Positions 34,956 to 44,609 of a stretch of 64,000 nt of DNA are shown one piece after another. Made by a program: the position numbers and the translations under genes. How positions within the stretch are numbered: the first letter of the stretch is position 1; each line of letters starts with the position of its first letter. The notes under the pieces are model-generated. The model was not told the origin of the DNA. It did no database searches and saw nothing but the letters and a program-made list of their open reading frames with translations. This stretch comes from Spirosoma sp. KCTC 42546 (lineage in GTDB: Bacteria > Bacteroidota > Bacteroidia > Cytophagales > Spirosomataceae): contig NZ_CP041360.1 of the NCBI RefSeq assembly GCF_006965485.1, positions 8,412,501 to 8,476,500 of the forward strand, read 5' to 3'.

Positions 34956-35014
34956 AAAATCTAAGCCTTTGTTGCCGACGTATATATACAGAGGCACAGA
35001 GGCTTAGATTTTTT
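34956..35014 (+). terminator. Terminator-like stem between rhomboid and dxs
   Basis: AAAATCTAAGCCT (34956-34968) pairs perfectly over 13 bp with AGGCTTAGATTTT (35000-35012), and T residues follow. The loop carries ACAGAGGCACAGAGG, words shared with the repeat at 63.7-63.9 kb. Confidence 0.75.
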
Positions 35015-35128
35015 ATAGTTGTTAAAAAAACTGTAGCTTCGTTGTTTCAATACAATGGGCAAACCACCAACAGAACAATCTATTCTGGACGTGTGTTGTT
35101 GTAAGACAGACGTTTATCTGCTATCACC

Positions 35129-37063
35129 ATGCTGATTACCCCTGGCAGTCTTTTAGCCACAATTAATACTCCCAACGACCTTCGTAAACTCGATAAATCC
35201 CGCTTACCTCAGGTTGCCGATGAACTCCGTCAGTTTATTATCGACGATGTTTCGGTTTATGGTGGCCATTTTGGAGCTAGTCTGGGGGTAGTTGAACTAA
35301 CCGTTGCGCTTCATTACGTTTTTAATACCCCTGACGATCAACTAATTTGGGATGTAGGCCACCAGGCTTATGGACACAAAATTCTGACAGGCCGCCGGGA
35401 GCGTTTTCATACAAATCGGTTCTACAAAGGCCTTTCAGGCTTTCCGAAGCGGAAAGAAAGTCCTTACGACTCCTTTGGTGTAGGCCATTCGTCTACGTCT
35501 ATTTCGGCCGCTTTAGGCATGGCTGTGGCCTCACAGTTGCAGGGGAATTTTCAGCGAAATCACATTGCAGTTATTGGTGATGGCGCTTTAACCGCTGGCG
35601 AAGCCTTTGAAGGCATGAATCATGCTGGCGCAACGGATAGCAATTTGCTCATTGTGCTGAATGACAATTGCATGAGCATCGACCCCAATGTGGGCGCGCT
35701 GCGCGAATATCTCACCGACATTACAACCTCGCAAACCTATAATAAGGTTAAAGACGAAGTCTGGAATTTGCTCGGCAAAATGGATAAGCTGGGTAAAACA
35801 GCGCAGGAGTTAGTTTCGCAGGTACAGTCGGGAATTAAAAGTTCGTTACTGGAACAGAGTAATTTGTTCGAGTCATTGCACCTACGTTATTTTGGCCCGA
35901 TTGATGGTCACGATATTGATCATCTGGTGAGTGTGCTGGCCGACCTTAAGAATATTCCAGGCCCCAAATTATTGCATATCCTGACCGTAAAAGGAAAAGG
36001 GTATGCCCCTGCCGAAAAAGACCAGACCAAGTGGCATGCACCCGGTTTGTTTGATAAAGTGACGGGGGTTATCCAAAAGAAAGTATACGACACACCTCAG
36101 CCGCCCAAATACCAGGACGTATTCGGAAACACGTTAGTCGAATTAGCGGAGCAAAACTCACGTATCGTGGGTGTAACGCCAGCTATGCCTTCGGGTTCCT
36201 CGATGAATATCATGATGAAGGCCATGCCAAAGCGGGCCTTCGATGTAGGTATTGCCGAACAGCATGCCGTAACGTTCTCGGCGGGGATGGCTACGCAGGG
36301 TGAAGTTGTCTTCTGTAATATTTACTCGACGTTCATGCAGCGGGCCTACGATCAGGTTATTCACGACGTCTGCATCCAGGAACTGCCTGTAATTTTTTGC
36401 CTAGATCGGGCTGGTTTTGCCGGGGCTGATGGACCAACCCATCACGGAGCCTACGATCTGGCCTATATGCGCTGCATCCCAAATATGATTGTAGCAGCTC
36501 CCATGAATGAGCAGGAGTTGCGAAACATGATGTTCACGGCCCAGTCTGATGAAGTACAGCAGGGAAAACAGGCCTTTACAATCCGGTATCCACGGGGCGA
36601 AGGCGTGATGCCTAACTGGCGTACTCCCCTCGAAAAACAAACTATTGGTAAAGGCCGACTAATTAGCGATGGCGAAGACGTTGCTATTCTGACCATTGGT
36701 CATATTGGCAATTATGCCATTCAGGCCACAGAGATGCTGGCGAAAGAAGGTATCCGACCTGCCCATTTTGATATGCGTTACGTAAAGCCGCTGGACGAAG
36801 AGATGCTTCATCAGATTTTTAGTCGTTTCAACCGCGTTCTAACGGTTGAAGATGGCTGTATAATGGGCGGTTTCGGTAGTGCGGTACTGGAGTTTATGGC
36901 CAATCATGGCTATATGGCCCGAGTTAAACGATTAGGTATTCCTGATGCTGTTATCGAACATGGTGAGCAAATCGAGCTTCATCATGAGTGCGGCTTTGAT
37001 CCGCAAGGTATTGCCGATGCCGTTCGGGAGTTACTATTTACCGGCAAGACCATAGCCGTATAA
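35129..37063 (+). CDS. dxs: 1-deoxy-D-xylulose-5-phosphate synthase
   Basis: The 644-residue thiamine-diphosphate enzyme condenses pyruvate and glyceraldehyde 3-phosphate, the first step of the MEP isoprenoid pathway. The TPP/Mg site is GDGALTAGEAFEGMNHAG with NDNCMSI following. FGVGHSSTSISAALGMA, catalytic IAEQHAVTFSAGMA and the transketolase C-terminal domain are present at full length. A near -7 element (TAGCTTCG) lies about 90 bp upstream. A perfect 23-bp stem plus T-run follows. Confidence 0.96.
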   Translation: MLITPGSLLATINTPNDLRKLDKSRLPQVADELRQFIIDDVSVYGGHFGASLGVVELTVALHYVFNTPDDQLIWDVGHQAYGHKILTGRRERFHTNRFYKGLSGFPKRKESPYDSFGVGHSSTSISAALGMAVASQLQGNFQRNHIAVIGDGALTAGEAFEGMNHAGATDSNLLIVLNDNCMSIDPNVGALREYLTDITTSQTYNKVKDEVWNLLGKMDKLGKTAQELVSQVQSGIKSSLLEQSNLFESLHLRYFGPIDGHDIDHLVSVLADLKNIPGPKLLHILTVKGKGYAPAEKDQTKWHAPGLFDKVTGVIQKKVYDTPQPPKYQDVFGNTLVELAEQNSRIVGVTPAMPSGSSMNIMMKAMPKRAFDVGIAEQHAVTFSAGMATQGEVVFCNIYSTFMQRAYDQVIHDVCIQELPVIFCLDRAGFAGADGPTHHGAYDLAYMRCIPNMIVAAPMNEQELRNMMFTAQSDEVQQGKQAFTIRYPRGEGVMPNWRTPLEKQTIGKGRLISDGEDVAILTIGHIGNYAIQATEMLAKEGIRPAHFDMRYVKPLDEEMLHQIFSRFNRVLTVEDGCIMGGFGSAVLEFMANHGYMARVKRLGIPDAVIEHGEQIELHHECGFDPQGIADAVRELLFTGKTIAV

Positions 37064-37075
37064 AATTCTATTTTC

Positions 37076-37140
37076 GACAGGATTACCGGATTAACAGAAA
37101 ATTATTTCACTCTGTTAATCCGGTAATCCTGTCTATTTTT
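37076..37140 (+). terminator. 23-bp perfect stem with T-run after dxs
   Basis: Arms 37076-37098 and 37111-37133 are exact complements, loop 12 nt, then TATTTTTTTT. The arm contains the repeated word GGATTA (GGATTACC, GGATTAACAG). It acts in position as an intrinsic terminator 13 bp after the dxs stop and 10-20 bp before the aspartate kinase ATG. Confidence 0.85.
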
Positions 37141-37149
37141 TTTGCGTAT

Positions 37150-38397
37150 ATGAAAGTTTTCAAATTTGGTGGAGCCTCCGTAAAAGATGCAGATGGTGTT
37201 CGTAATCTGGCCGAAATTGTTCGGACGCAGGGTCAGGATGTTCTGGTCGTTGTATCGGCGATGGGCAAAACCACCAATGCACTTGAGGACCTTGTTCGCG
37301 CCTATGTGAATCAACAAGCAAACAATGTTCACACTGGATTGGCCACTATAAAAGCGTATCACAAACAAGTTATCAGTGATCTAGCCCTAACAGGGGAGTT
37401 TAGTCCGGTTTATGAGACATTCGCTCAACTGGAATCCTATTTGTCGCAAAAACCCAATGGCTCATACGACGAGATCTATGATCAGATCGTTTCATTAGGT
37501 GAAGTGTTGTCTACCCAGATTATAGCTGCCTATCTACAGCAACGTGCTATTACAGCCCAGTGGCTGGATGCTCGGCAGTTGGTCTGTACCGATACAACCT
37601 TTCGTGAAGGCCGAGTTGACTGGGAGGAAACCAGCCTGCGTATTAACCAGAACGTACCTGAAACTGGCGTCAAAATAACCCAGGGATTCGTTGGACAAAC
37701 ACAGGCGAATCGGACAACTACGCTCGGCCGCGACGGGTCTGACTACTCGGCAGCCATCTTTGCCTATTGCCTCAATGCCGACAGTGTTACGATCTGGAAA
37801 GATGTACCGGGTGTGCTCAATGCCGACCCACGCTGGTTTGATGAAACGATACTATTAGACAAATTAACCTATCAGGATGCTATTGAACTAGCCTACTATG
37901 GTGCTACTGTTATTCATCCTAAAACGATTAAACCTCTGCAAAACAAGGGCATCCCTTTATATGTACGGTCGTTTTTAAAGCCGGATGCACCCGGAACCGT
38001 TATTGGCAATTTCGAGCAACACCTATCGACACCCTCATTTATTTTTAAGGTCAATCAGGTCCTGATCTCACTTCGCCCAAACGATTTTTCGTTTATCGCC
38101 GAAGATAATCTAAGCCGAATTTTTGGCCGTTTTGCCCAGGCTGGGGTGAAAATCAACCTGATGCAGAATACAGCGATCAGCTTTTCGGTCGTTGTCGATA
38201 ATAATCCTGACCGGGTACCTGCCCTATTGACCCTATTAAAGCAAGATTTTCGGGTTAGTTATAACGATAGTCTGGAGTTAATTACGATTCGTTATTACGA
38301 TCAGGGCACCATCGACCGTGTTCTGGTCAACAAAAGATTATTACTAGAGCAGAAAAGCCGCTATACCGTGCAACTCGTTGTCAAAGATTTGGGGTAA
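37150..38397 (+). CDS. Aspartate kinase
   Basis: The 415-residue enzyme phosphorylates aspartate, the first step to lysine, threonine, methionine and diaminopimelate. The kinase motif MKVFKFGGASVKDADGV opens it. TTLGRDGSDYSAAIFA and WKDVPGVLNADPRW are conserved. ACT regulatory domains occupy about residues 300-415 (FGRFAQAGVKINLMQNTAIS). It is monofunctional (no homoserine dehydrogenase). The neighbours suggest no biosynthetic operon. Feedback control by lysine or threonine is a family property, not shown here. Confidence 0.93.
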   Translation: MKVFKFGGASVKDADGVRNLAEIVRTQGQDVLVVVSAMGKTTNALEDLVRAYVNQQANNVHTGLATIKAYHKQVISDLALTGEFSPVYETFAQLESYLSQKPNGSYDEIYDQIVSLGEVLSTQIIAAYLQQRAITAQWLDARQLVCTDTTFREGRVDWEETSLRINQNVPETGVKITQGFVGQTQANRTTTLGRDGSDYSAAIFAYCLNADSVTIWKDVPGVLNADPRWFDETILLDKLTYQDAIELAYYGATVIHPKTIKPLQNKGIPLYVRSFLKPDAPGTVIGNFEQHLSTPSFIFKVNQVLISLRPNDFSFIAEDNLSRIFGRFAQAGVKINLMQNTAISFSVVVDNNPDRVPALLTLLKQDFRVSYNDSLELITIRYYDQGTIDRVLVNKRLLLEQKSRYTVQLVVKDLG

Positions 38398-38518
38398 ATA
38401 CTTCCTTTATAAAGCCTGAAATAATAAGCCACTACGTTCTATTTAACTGACCATCAGCTTACTTAATACATCATTCCATTTTTCTATTCATAAGTCCTCT
38501 TTTAGGAAACTGGTTAAT

Positions 38519-38552
38519 CTAACCTGGGAATTTTATAGAATTTCCAGGTTAG
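38519..38552. repeat. Inverted repeat, stem 14 bp
   Basis: CTAACCTGGGAATT and AATTTCCAGGTTAG with a 6-nt loop pair with one mismatch. It lies 120 bp after aspartate kinase; a T-run is absent, so termination is uncertain. Confidence 0.6.
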
Positions 38553-38626
38553 CAGCTACTATAGGGTTTTCCCTAAATTTATATAAAGTTGGGTTTTCAC
38601 TATTCTCTAAGCCGTATCATTAGTCC

Positions 38627-38634
38627 TATTTTTG
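38627..38634 (+). promoter_or_regulatory. -7 element (TATTTTTG) for the two-component genes
   Basis: An exact TAnnTTTG match about 106 bp upstream of the NarL-type regulator's ATG. No -33 element is obvious. Confidence 0.35.
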
Positions 38635-38739
38635 CTAAACAAAATTCTATTTACCAGAAGCGTAAGCACGAGGATTGAGGGTAAACCAACAGGGGAAGCA
38701 AGCCAGCAATGTTCCCACGCTACTTATAAAATCAAGTAA

Positions 38740-39387
38740 ATGATACGAGTACTTATAGCAGATGACCATAATGTCTTTGTTGAAGGCATCGAGTCACTTA
38801 TTTCGGGCGCTCCGGATATTAAGGTGACCGAACGGTGCTATACGGTTCAGTCAGTTATTGAGCGCTTAAATCAGACAACAATTGATGTGGTTCTGCTGGA
38901 CATTTCGTTCCCGCAAATTGAAGACGGGCTTAATCTGTGTGAACATATAACCCGCCTGTACCCAAAGACAAAAGTGGTTGCGCTAACCATGCACGACGAT
39001 GCCAGTCTCATTAAACGAGTCGTAAAAAAAGGGGCCAGAGGTTATTTACTAAAGAACACAACCAAGGTTGAGCTACTCCAGGCGATCCAGACGGTTCACC
39101 ATGAGAAGCAGTATTTCAACGATACCATTACGCATATTCTGTTAAACGATGGGCCTAAGACCCGAAAATCGACCGCTGGGTCAGGCATAAAACCAAACCT
39201 GACACCCCGCGAATCGGAAGTGTTGACGCTCATTGCGCAGGGACTGACAACCCAACAAATGGCAACTCAGCTATTTGTTAGCGCTAAAGCCGTTGAATTT
39301 CACCGGAGTAGTTTGCTGATGAAGTTCGGGGTTCCCAATACCGCTTTGCTGATTAAGACGGCTATGGAAATGCACTATATTGATTGA
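38740..39387 (+). CDS. NarL/LuxR-family response regulator
   Basis: The 215-residue regulator has a receiver domain with Asp8-Asp9 and phosphoacceptor Asp54 (VVLLDISFPQ), and a LuxR-type HTH (LTPRESEVLTLIAQGLTTQQ). It precedes a TPR sensor kinase by about 20 bp and a glycan-import locus by about 1.9 kb. The pair probably senses a signal and controls the following SusC/SusD genes. Most Bacteroidota glycan loci use hybrid two-component or ECF sigma/FecR control, so a NarL pair here is noteworthy. Confidence 0.88.
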   Translation: MIRVLIADDHNVFVEGIESLISGAPDIKVTERCYTVQSVIERLNQTTIDVVLLDISFPQIEDGLNLCEHITRLYPKTKVVALTMHDDASLIKRVVKKGARGYLLKNTTKVELLQAIQTVHHEKQYFNDTITHILLNDGPKTRKSTAGSGIKPNLTPRESEVLTLIAQGLTTQQMATQLFVSAKAVEFHRSSLLMKFGVPNTALLIKTAMEMHYID

Positions 39388-39406
39388 CGTTGTGCCCTTT
39401 ACCCTG

Positions 39407-41185
39407 ATGAAACCCAATTCTACGTCTTCTGTACTCTCCTCCTGGTGGATCATAACCCTCTTGCTCCTTGGGCTAGCTGGCGGGTTCCAGCCGGTTAGGG
39501 CTGGGTCGGAATCGGCGTCGATTGATAGCTTGAAAAGGCAGATCAAACAGTTGGTTCAGGATAAGAAATATGGACTGGCGGCAAAATCGTATGAGCATTT
39601 AGGCTGGCTATACCATCAGCAGTACGGCTATAACAAATACACCATGGATTCGTACTTCAGCGGATTGAAGTATTACAACCTGATTGGTGATTCGCTGGGT
39701 TATTACAACGAGCATATCGTTATCGGCGATTATTACACGCATGATTATTTCATGCAGCCCTATGCCGAGAAATATTTGCGGAAAGCACAACAGTATTTTG
39801 AGCGAACCCACAATATGCCCAAGGTTATCGAATGTCGCCTGGGATTTGCGAACATCGCTCAAAAAAGAGAACCTATACCCAGTGATTTGCTAACTCAGTT
39901 GCGCAAAACTGAGCAATTAAGCGCCCAATACAAGCAAACGTATTCGCAGGCTTACGCCCTGAATCTACTAGCAAACACCTATTCGCGGGTCAAACAACCG
40001 GATTCTGCGGAGTATTTTGTAGCGAAAAGTTTGACGATGTCTCGTCAATTAAAGATTAACTGGCTGATTGCGTTGAATCACTTTTACCTCGGCATTGTCA
40101 ACCAGTTCAGAAATCAGTCAACGGCAGCGATTGAGGAATACCAGAAGAGCTTCGTCATCGCTGAATCGGAGCATAACCTGTCTATGCTACGGGAATTATC
40201 CAAGCATATGGCCGATAGCTATTCGCGAATGGATGATCACAAAAATGCATACGTGTGGTCACTCAAAGCCCTTGATTTTACGAACCAGTTTTACTCATCG
40301 GAGCAGACCAAAAGCATTCGTCTCCAGGAATTGGACAGTCAGATCAAAACGTTGGCGGTCGAAAAGCAACTGATTGAAGAACAAAGTCGAAATCAGCATG
40401 TGCTCAACTCCATGCTGGCCATTGGATTGCTTATCAGCATATTAGGCGTAGGCGCTTTAATATTCTTGCGTCGTCAGCAAAAGTTGATCGCGCATCAGGA
40501 AACAGTCATTGCGCAACAGCAGATTCGGCAGTTAGAATTGAAATCGCTGCGGGCGATGATCGAAGGTCAGGAGGGCGAACGAAGCCGAATTGCCCGCGAC
40601 CTGCACGATGGGTTGGGTATCCAACTATCCCGAATTAAGTTGTTTGTGGAAGCGCATCAGGAGCAGTTACCCTTATCGGTGAAAGAACCGTTGAACCAGT
40701 TTCTGGATGAAGCCTGTACGGAGACACGGCTAATTTCCAACGATTTACGCCCCTATGCGCTATCTACATTTGGCCTCATTCCGTCTATGGAAGATCTGGT
40801 CCAGAAATTAAATCTGGTCAACCAGACAAAACTGATTCTGGAACATTATGGCGAAGTTCCAGATCTGGGTGATGAAGCTTCCGTCATGATTTATCGGGTT
40901 GTGCAGGAGCTACTCAACAATGCACTAAAACATGCTGATGCTCAAACCGTTACCATCCAGATAATGACCAGCGACGAAACCACCCTGATTAGTGTAGATG
41001 ACGATGGGCGGGGGTATAACTTCGACAGTAAACCGTTACAAGGCAATGGTATCGCCAATATTCAATCACGTATCGCTTATCTGGGCGGGCAGGTTATATG
41101 GCAGAGTGAAGCCGGAAAAGGCACCTCCGTCATGATTTCACTGCCCATGCAGAAATTGCTGAAATCCGCGTCCGTTTCCGCTTAA
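39407..41185 (+). CDS. Sensor histidine kinase with TPR domain (NarX-like)
   Basis: The 592-residue protein has an N-terminal signal anchor (WWIITLLLLGLAGG) and periplasmic helical TPR-like repeats (about 40-310). A membrane helix follows at about 334-354, then HisKA_3 with phosphoacceptor His400 (SRIARDLHDGLGIQLSR) and HATPase_c (VVQELLNNALKHADA, DDDGRGYNF, GNGIANIQSRI). The ATG giving the signal sequence is preferred over a TTG 9 codons upstream that overlaps the regulator gene. It should phosphorylate the NarL-type partner. The ligand is unknown; location suggests a glycan-related or nutrient signal. Confidence 0.88.
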   Translation: MKPNSTSSVLSSWWIITLLLLGLAGGFQPVRAGSESASIDSLKRQIKQLVQDKKYGLAAKSYEHLGWLYHQQYGYNKYTMDSYFSGLKYYNLIGDSLGYYNEHIVIGDYYTHDYFMQPYAEKYLRKAQQYFERTHNMPKVIECRLGFANIAQKREPIPSDLLTQLRKTEQLSAQYKQTYSQAYALNLLANTYSRVKQPDSAEYFVAKSLTMSRQLKINWLIALNHFYLGIVNQFRNQSTAAIEEYQKSFVIAESEHNLSMLRELSKHMADSYSRMDDHKNAYVWSLKALDFTNQFYSSEQTKSIRLQELDSQIKTLAVEKQLIEEQSRNQHVLNSMLAIGLLISILGVGALIFLRRQQKLIAHQETVIAQQQIRQLELKSLRAMIEGQEGERSRIARDLHDGLGIQLSRIKLFVEAHQEQLPLSVKEPLNQFLDEACTETRLISNDLRPYALSTFGLIPSMEDLVQKLNLVNQTKLILEHYGEVPDLGDEASVMIYRVVQELLNNALKHADAQTVTIQIMTSDETTLISVDDDGRGYNFDSKPLQGNGIANIQSRIAYLGGQVIWQSEAGKGTSVMISLPMQKLLKSASVSA

Positions 41186-41283
41186 TAGCCAGTACACCTG
41201 ACTAAAAAATCAGCCAGCAGTTACAATAAAATCAGAATTATCTACTAAGTCTATTGTTTAAGTTAACTCTTAATTTTTTCCTC

Positions 41284-44200
41284 ATGATTAAACATGTGCT
41301 TTCGGGGGCCTTCGTCCTGAGCAGTTGGATAGTTGTCCACGCACAGGAGCGAGCCATTACCAGTACAGCTACGGAGAAGAACCCGCCTGCACTGGCAACC
41401 ATAAAAGCGGCCAGACCTATTCTTAACACGCCATCAGATACCAAAGCCCTGATAAAGGGAGTCGTATCCGATGAAAAAGGAAACACACTTCCAGGCGCAA
41501 CGGTATCGGTGAAGGGCACGCAACTGGGAACTACCACCGATGTGAACGGGCGGTTCTCGATCAATATGCCTGCGGACGCCAAAGTACTGGTTATTTCCTT
41601 TATCGGGATGAAAACGCAGGAAATTGAAGTTGGCTCGCGAACGAATCTGAACATCACCCTCCAAACGGGCGATCAATCGCTGGACGAAGTTGTCGTTATC
41701 GGCTATGGTACAGCCAAGCGTTCGGATGTTACGTCGTCGATTACGACCGTGAAAGCGGCTGATTTGAAAGATATTCCAGCGGCCGGTATCGATCAATTAC
41801 TTCAGGGGAAAGCAGCCGGTGTTACTGTGACCAGCAATGGCGGACAACCCGGCGGTGGCGTATCGGTCAAAGTTCGCGGGGTTACGTCCATCAACAGCAA
41901 CGACCCCCTATTTGTAATCGACGGTGTGCCGTTTGTAGGCGGAAATACCTCGAATAGCACCGGCTACGCGGGTTTGGGTGGTGGCGATGGGCAGACCGGC
42001 AACAGCGTAATGGCCATGCTGAACCCTAATGACATTGAAAGCATCGATGTGTTGAAAGATGCCTCAGCACAAGCCATTTACGGATCACAAGCGGCTAACG
42101 GTGTCATTTTGATCACGACGAAAAAAGGAAAATCGGGCGAAGGCAAGATCAACTACGAAACCTACACGGGCGTTTCGGAAGTGGCCCGGCGATTGAACCT
42201 GATGAAGTTGCCCGATTTTGCCCGTTACCAGAACGAAGTCCTGCCTATTATCGGGAATCCGGTAGCCGATGAGTTCAAAAACCCCGATTTGCTGGGCAAT
42301 GGTACCGACTGGCAGGAGGCTATGTTTCAGCACGGAACGATCAGTAACCATCAGCTGAGTTTTTCGGGCGGTAAAGACCGAACCACCTACTATCTGTCGC
42401 TGAATTACTTCGACAACAAAGGGATTCTATTGGGTTCCGATTTTAAACGATATGCGTCCCGCTTCAGTCTCGACACCCAATTGAAAAGCTGGGCCAAAGT
42501 GGGTATCAGTGCCAACGTGTCGCGCAGTATCCAGAACGTATCCTTGGCCGATGCCGCCGAAGGAACCATCTGGTGGGGTGCTTCAACCAGCCCATTAACG
42601 CCCGTAAAAAATATTGATGGTACCTGGGGTGGTGGCCAAACAGTAGGTGGCGTGCAGTACTACGGATCAAACCTGGTCGGGAACAGCCAGTACCGGGGCA
42701 ATACCAAAACCTCGAACAACGTGTTTGGTAGCCTTTACGCTGAATTGCAGTTTACCAAAGACCTGTCGTTACGGAACGAACTTTCCTACTCCCTAGGGCA
42801 GGACAACAACATTGCGTATCAGAAAGCTGGCAATGTGGGCAGCACATCGTTCCGGAGCAAACTGATCGATTCCCGTTCGGATAGCTACTATTGGTCGCTC
42901 ACCAACTACCTGAGTTATACAAAAAACCTCCGAAAACACGGTATTCAGGCAACAGTTGGACATCAGGTACAAAACTCCTACTACCAATCTATTTCGGGAA
43001 GCAAAGTGGATTTGCAGGCCAATATTTTTGACCTCAACACCGGTAGCGCCGACCAGACCACCTGGGGCCTGAGTGGTGGCAAGGGCCAATGGGCGATGGA
43101 GTCGTATTTTGCCCGTGCCAACTATACCTACGATGATCGGTACTCGCTGTCGGCTAGTTTCCGGACGGATGGTTCGTCGAATTTCGGGCCAAACAACCGG
43201 TGGGGTTCGTTCCCTGGTGTATCGGCAGGCTGGACAATCTCGAACGAGAAATTCATGAAAGGACCTATTGCCACGGTTCTGAGCTATGCCAAACTGCGGG
43301 TAGGCTATGGGGTGGTTGGTAATCAGAACTTCCCCGGCGGTGCCCCTAACCCCGCATACGTTGGAGCCGTGCAATTCTTCTCCGGTCCGGTTGGTTTCGG
43401 CTCCTCAAACATGATCAATGGCATTCCGAACCCGAACCTGAAATGGGAGTCGGTAAAAACGACCAACGCCGGGGTTGATTTGGGCTTCTTCAACGGGCGG
43501 ATCGATGCAACGATTGATGTCTACAAAAAAGTTACGTCCGACATGATCATCTTCCTCACCGGCCCCAACCTGATTGGCGTTGGCGACCAGTGGGATGATT
43601 TGAAAGCCCCTCTGGGTAATGCCGGTCAAATGACCAATACAGGTGTTGATATTGGCCTGACGACCACCAACATCAAAAAAGGCAACTTTAGCTGGAAGAC
43701 GAACGTCGTATTTACGCAATTCACCAACCGTTATGACAAAGCAGCCAGTGCTGCCTCGGCCCTGGATGGCAAAGTGTATTACAACAACTACCTGATCACG
43801 CACACCACGCCCGGCAACGCGGTTGGTTCGTTCTGGGGACTAAAAACAGATGGGTTGTTCCGTACGCAGGCCGAACTGGACGCCAGCCTTCCTCAATTTG
43901 GCTATAAGGTGAACCAGACCGAAACCTGGCTGGGTGATGTTCGCTTCAAGGACATCAACGGCGACGGCAAAATCGACGCGCAGGACTACACCTTTATTGG
44001 CAGTCCATTACCGAAATTCACCTGGGGCTTTACCAACACGCTCAACTACGGCGACTTCGATTTCTCGTTGTTCCTGCAAGGGAGCCAGGGGGCCAAAGCG
44101 TTTAACTTCCTGCGCTGGCAATTGGAGGGTTTGAATAATGCCTATACCAACCAGCTACAAACGGTAACGGATCGCTATACCGAAGCCAACCCGAACGGCT

Positions 44201-44511
44201 CACTGCCGCGATTTACCAACACCAACAAGAACAACACCGCCATGTCGGACCGCTACGTGGAGGATGCTTCTTACTGGCGTATTCAGAACATTACGCTGGG
44301 CTACCGACTACCTAAAACGTTGCTCAGCAAGGTGAAGGTATCGAACCTACGGATTTACGGGACGATTCAGAACCTGAAGACCTTCACGAACTACTCTGGC
44401 TACGACCCCGAAATCGGCGCGTTCAACAACAGCATTAAGCTGATGAATGTAGACACCGGCCACTATCCGAACCCACGTACGTTCACCGTAGGCGCCAATC
44501 TGCAATTCTAA
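41284..44511 (+). CDS. SusC/RagA-family TonB-linked outer-membrane protein
   Basis: The 1075-residue importer has a signal peptide (MIKHVLSGAFVLSSWIVVHA), a carboxypeptidase-regulatory-like domain (about 57-130, KGVVSDEKGNTLPGATVSVK), a TonB box/plug (DEVVVIGYGTAKRSDVTSSI) and the large barrel. It ends in Leu-Gln-Phe, the aromatic terminus expected. There is no STN domain, so it is not expected to signal through an anti-sigma factor. With the next gene (SusD) it forms the pedal-bin importer of the glycan locus. A TTG upstream in frame is rejected. Confidence 0.95.
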   Translation: MIKHVLSGAFVLSSWIVVHAQERAITSTATEKNPPALATIKAARPILNTPSDTKALIKGVVSDEKGNTLPGATVSVKGTQLGTTTDVNGRFSINMPADAKVLVISFIGMKTQEIEVGSRTNLNITLQTGDQSLDEVVVIGYGTAKRSDVTSSITTVKAADLKDIPAAGIDQLLQGKAAGVTVTSNGGQPGGGVSVKVRGVTSINSNDPLFVIDGVPFVGGNTSNSTGYAGLGGGDGQTGNSVMAMLNPNDIESIDVLKDASAQAIYGSQAANGVILITTKKGKSGEGKINYETYTGVSEVARRLNLMKLPDFARYQNEVLPIIGNPVADEFKNPDLLGNGTDWQEAMFQHGTISNHQLSFSGGKDRTTYYLSLNYFDNKGILLGSDFKRYASRFSLDTQLKSWAKVGISANVSRSIQNVSLADAAEGTIWWGASTSPLTPVKNIDGTWGGGQTVGGVQYYGSNLVGNSQYRGNTKTSNNVFGSLYAELQFTKDLSLRNELSYSLGQDNNIAYQKAGNVGSTSFRSKLIDSRSDSYYWSLTNYLSYTKNLRKHGIQATVGHQVQNSYYQSISGSKVDLQANIFDLNTGSADQTTWGLSGGKGQWAMESYFARANYTYDDRYSLSASFRTDGSSNFGPNNRWGSFPGVSAGWTISNEKFMKGPIATVLSYAKLRVGYGVVGNQNFPGGAPNPAYVGAVQFFSGPVGFGSSNMINGIPNPNLKWESVKTTNAGVDLGFFNGRIDATIDVYKKVTSDMIIFLTGPNLIGVGDQWDDLKAPLGNAGQMTNTGVDIGLTTTNIKKGNFSWKTNVVFTQFTNRYDKAASAASALDGKVYYNNYLITHTTPGNAVGSFWGLKTDGLFRTQAELDASLPQFGYKVNQTETWLGDVRFKDINGDGKIDAQDYTFIGSPLPKFTWGFTNTLNYGDFDFSLFLQGSQGAKAFNFLRWQLEGLNNAYTNQLQTVTDRYTEANPNGSLPRFTNTNKNNTAMSDRYVEDASYWRIQNITLGYRLPKTLLSKVKVSNLRIYGTIQNLKTFTNYSGYDPEIGAFNNSIKLMNVDTGHYPNPRTFTVGANLQF

Positions 44512-44514
44512 AAT

Positions 44515-44600
44515 TATTGAGTGAATAAACGATTGAGTGATTGAGCGAATTAAGCCGCTCGTAAAATTCACTCAATCATTCATTCACTCAACCACTCAAT
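44515..44600. repeat. Inverted repeat with TTGAGTGA words, susC-susD gap
   Basis: The gap is filled by quasi-tandem TTGAGTGA/TGAGCGA words on the left and their complements (TCACTCAA) on the right, with partial pairing over about 35 nt. It lies between susC and susD of the first glycan locus and may set their expression ratio. Confidence 0.6.
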
Positions 44601-44609
44601 AAAAAGACT

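Larger units (their letters stand above)
38398..38739. other. 342-bp gap upstream of the NarL regulator
   Basis: No gene is seen. The gap holds a 14-bp imperfect stem (38519-38552, one mismatch: CTAACCTGGGAATT with AATTTCCAGGTTAG) and a -7 element at 38627-38634. It is A+T-rich and separates the housekeeping genes from the glycan locus. Confidence 0.6.

Noticed and set aside
42793..43374. Open frame of 193 codons antisense to the first SusC gene
   Set aside because: Antisense to a clear TonB-linked barrel; composition is that expected of the complementary strand.
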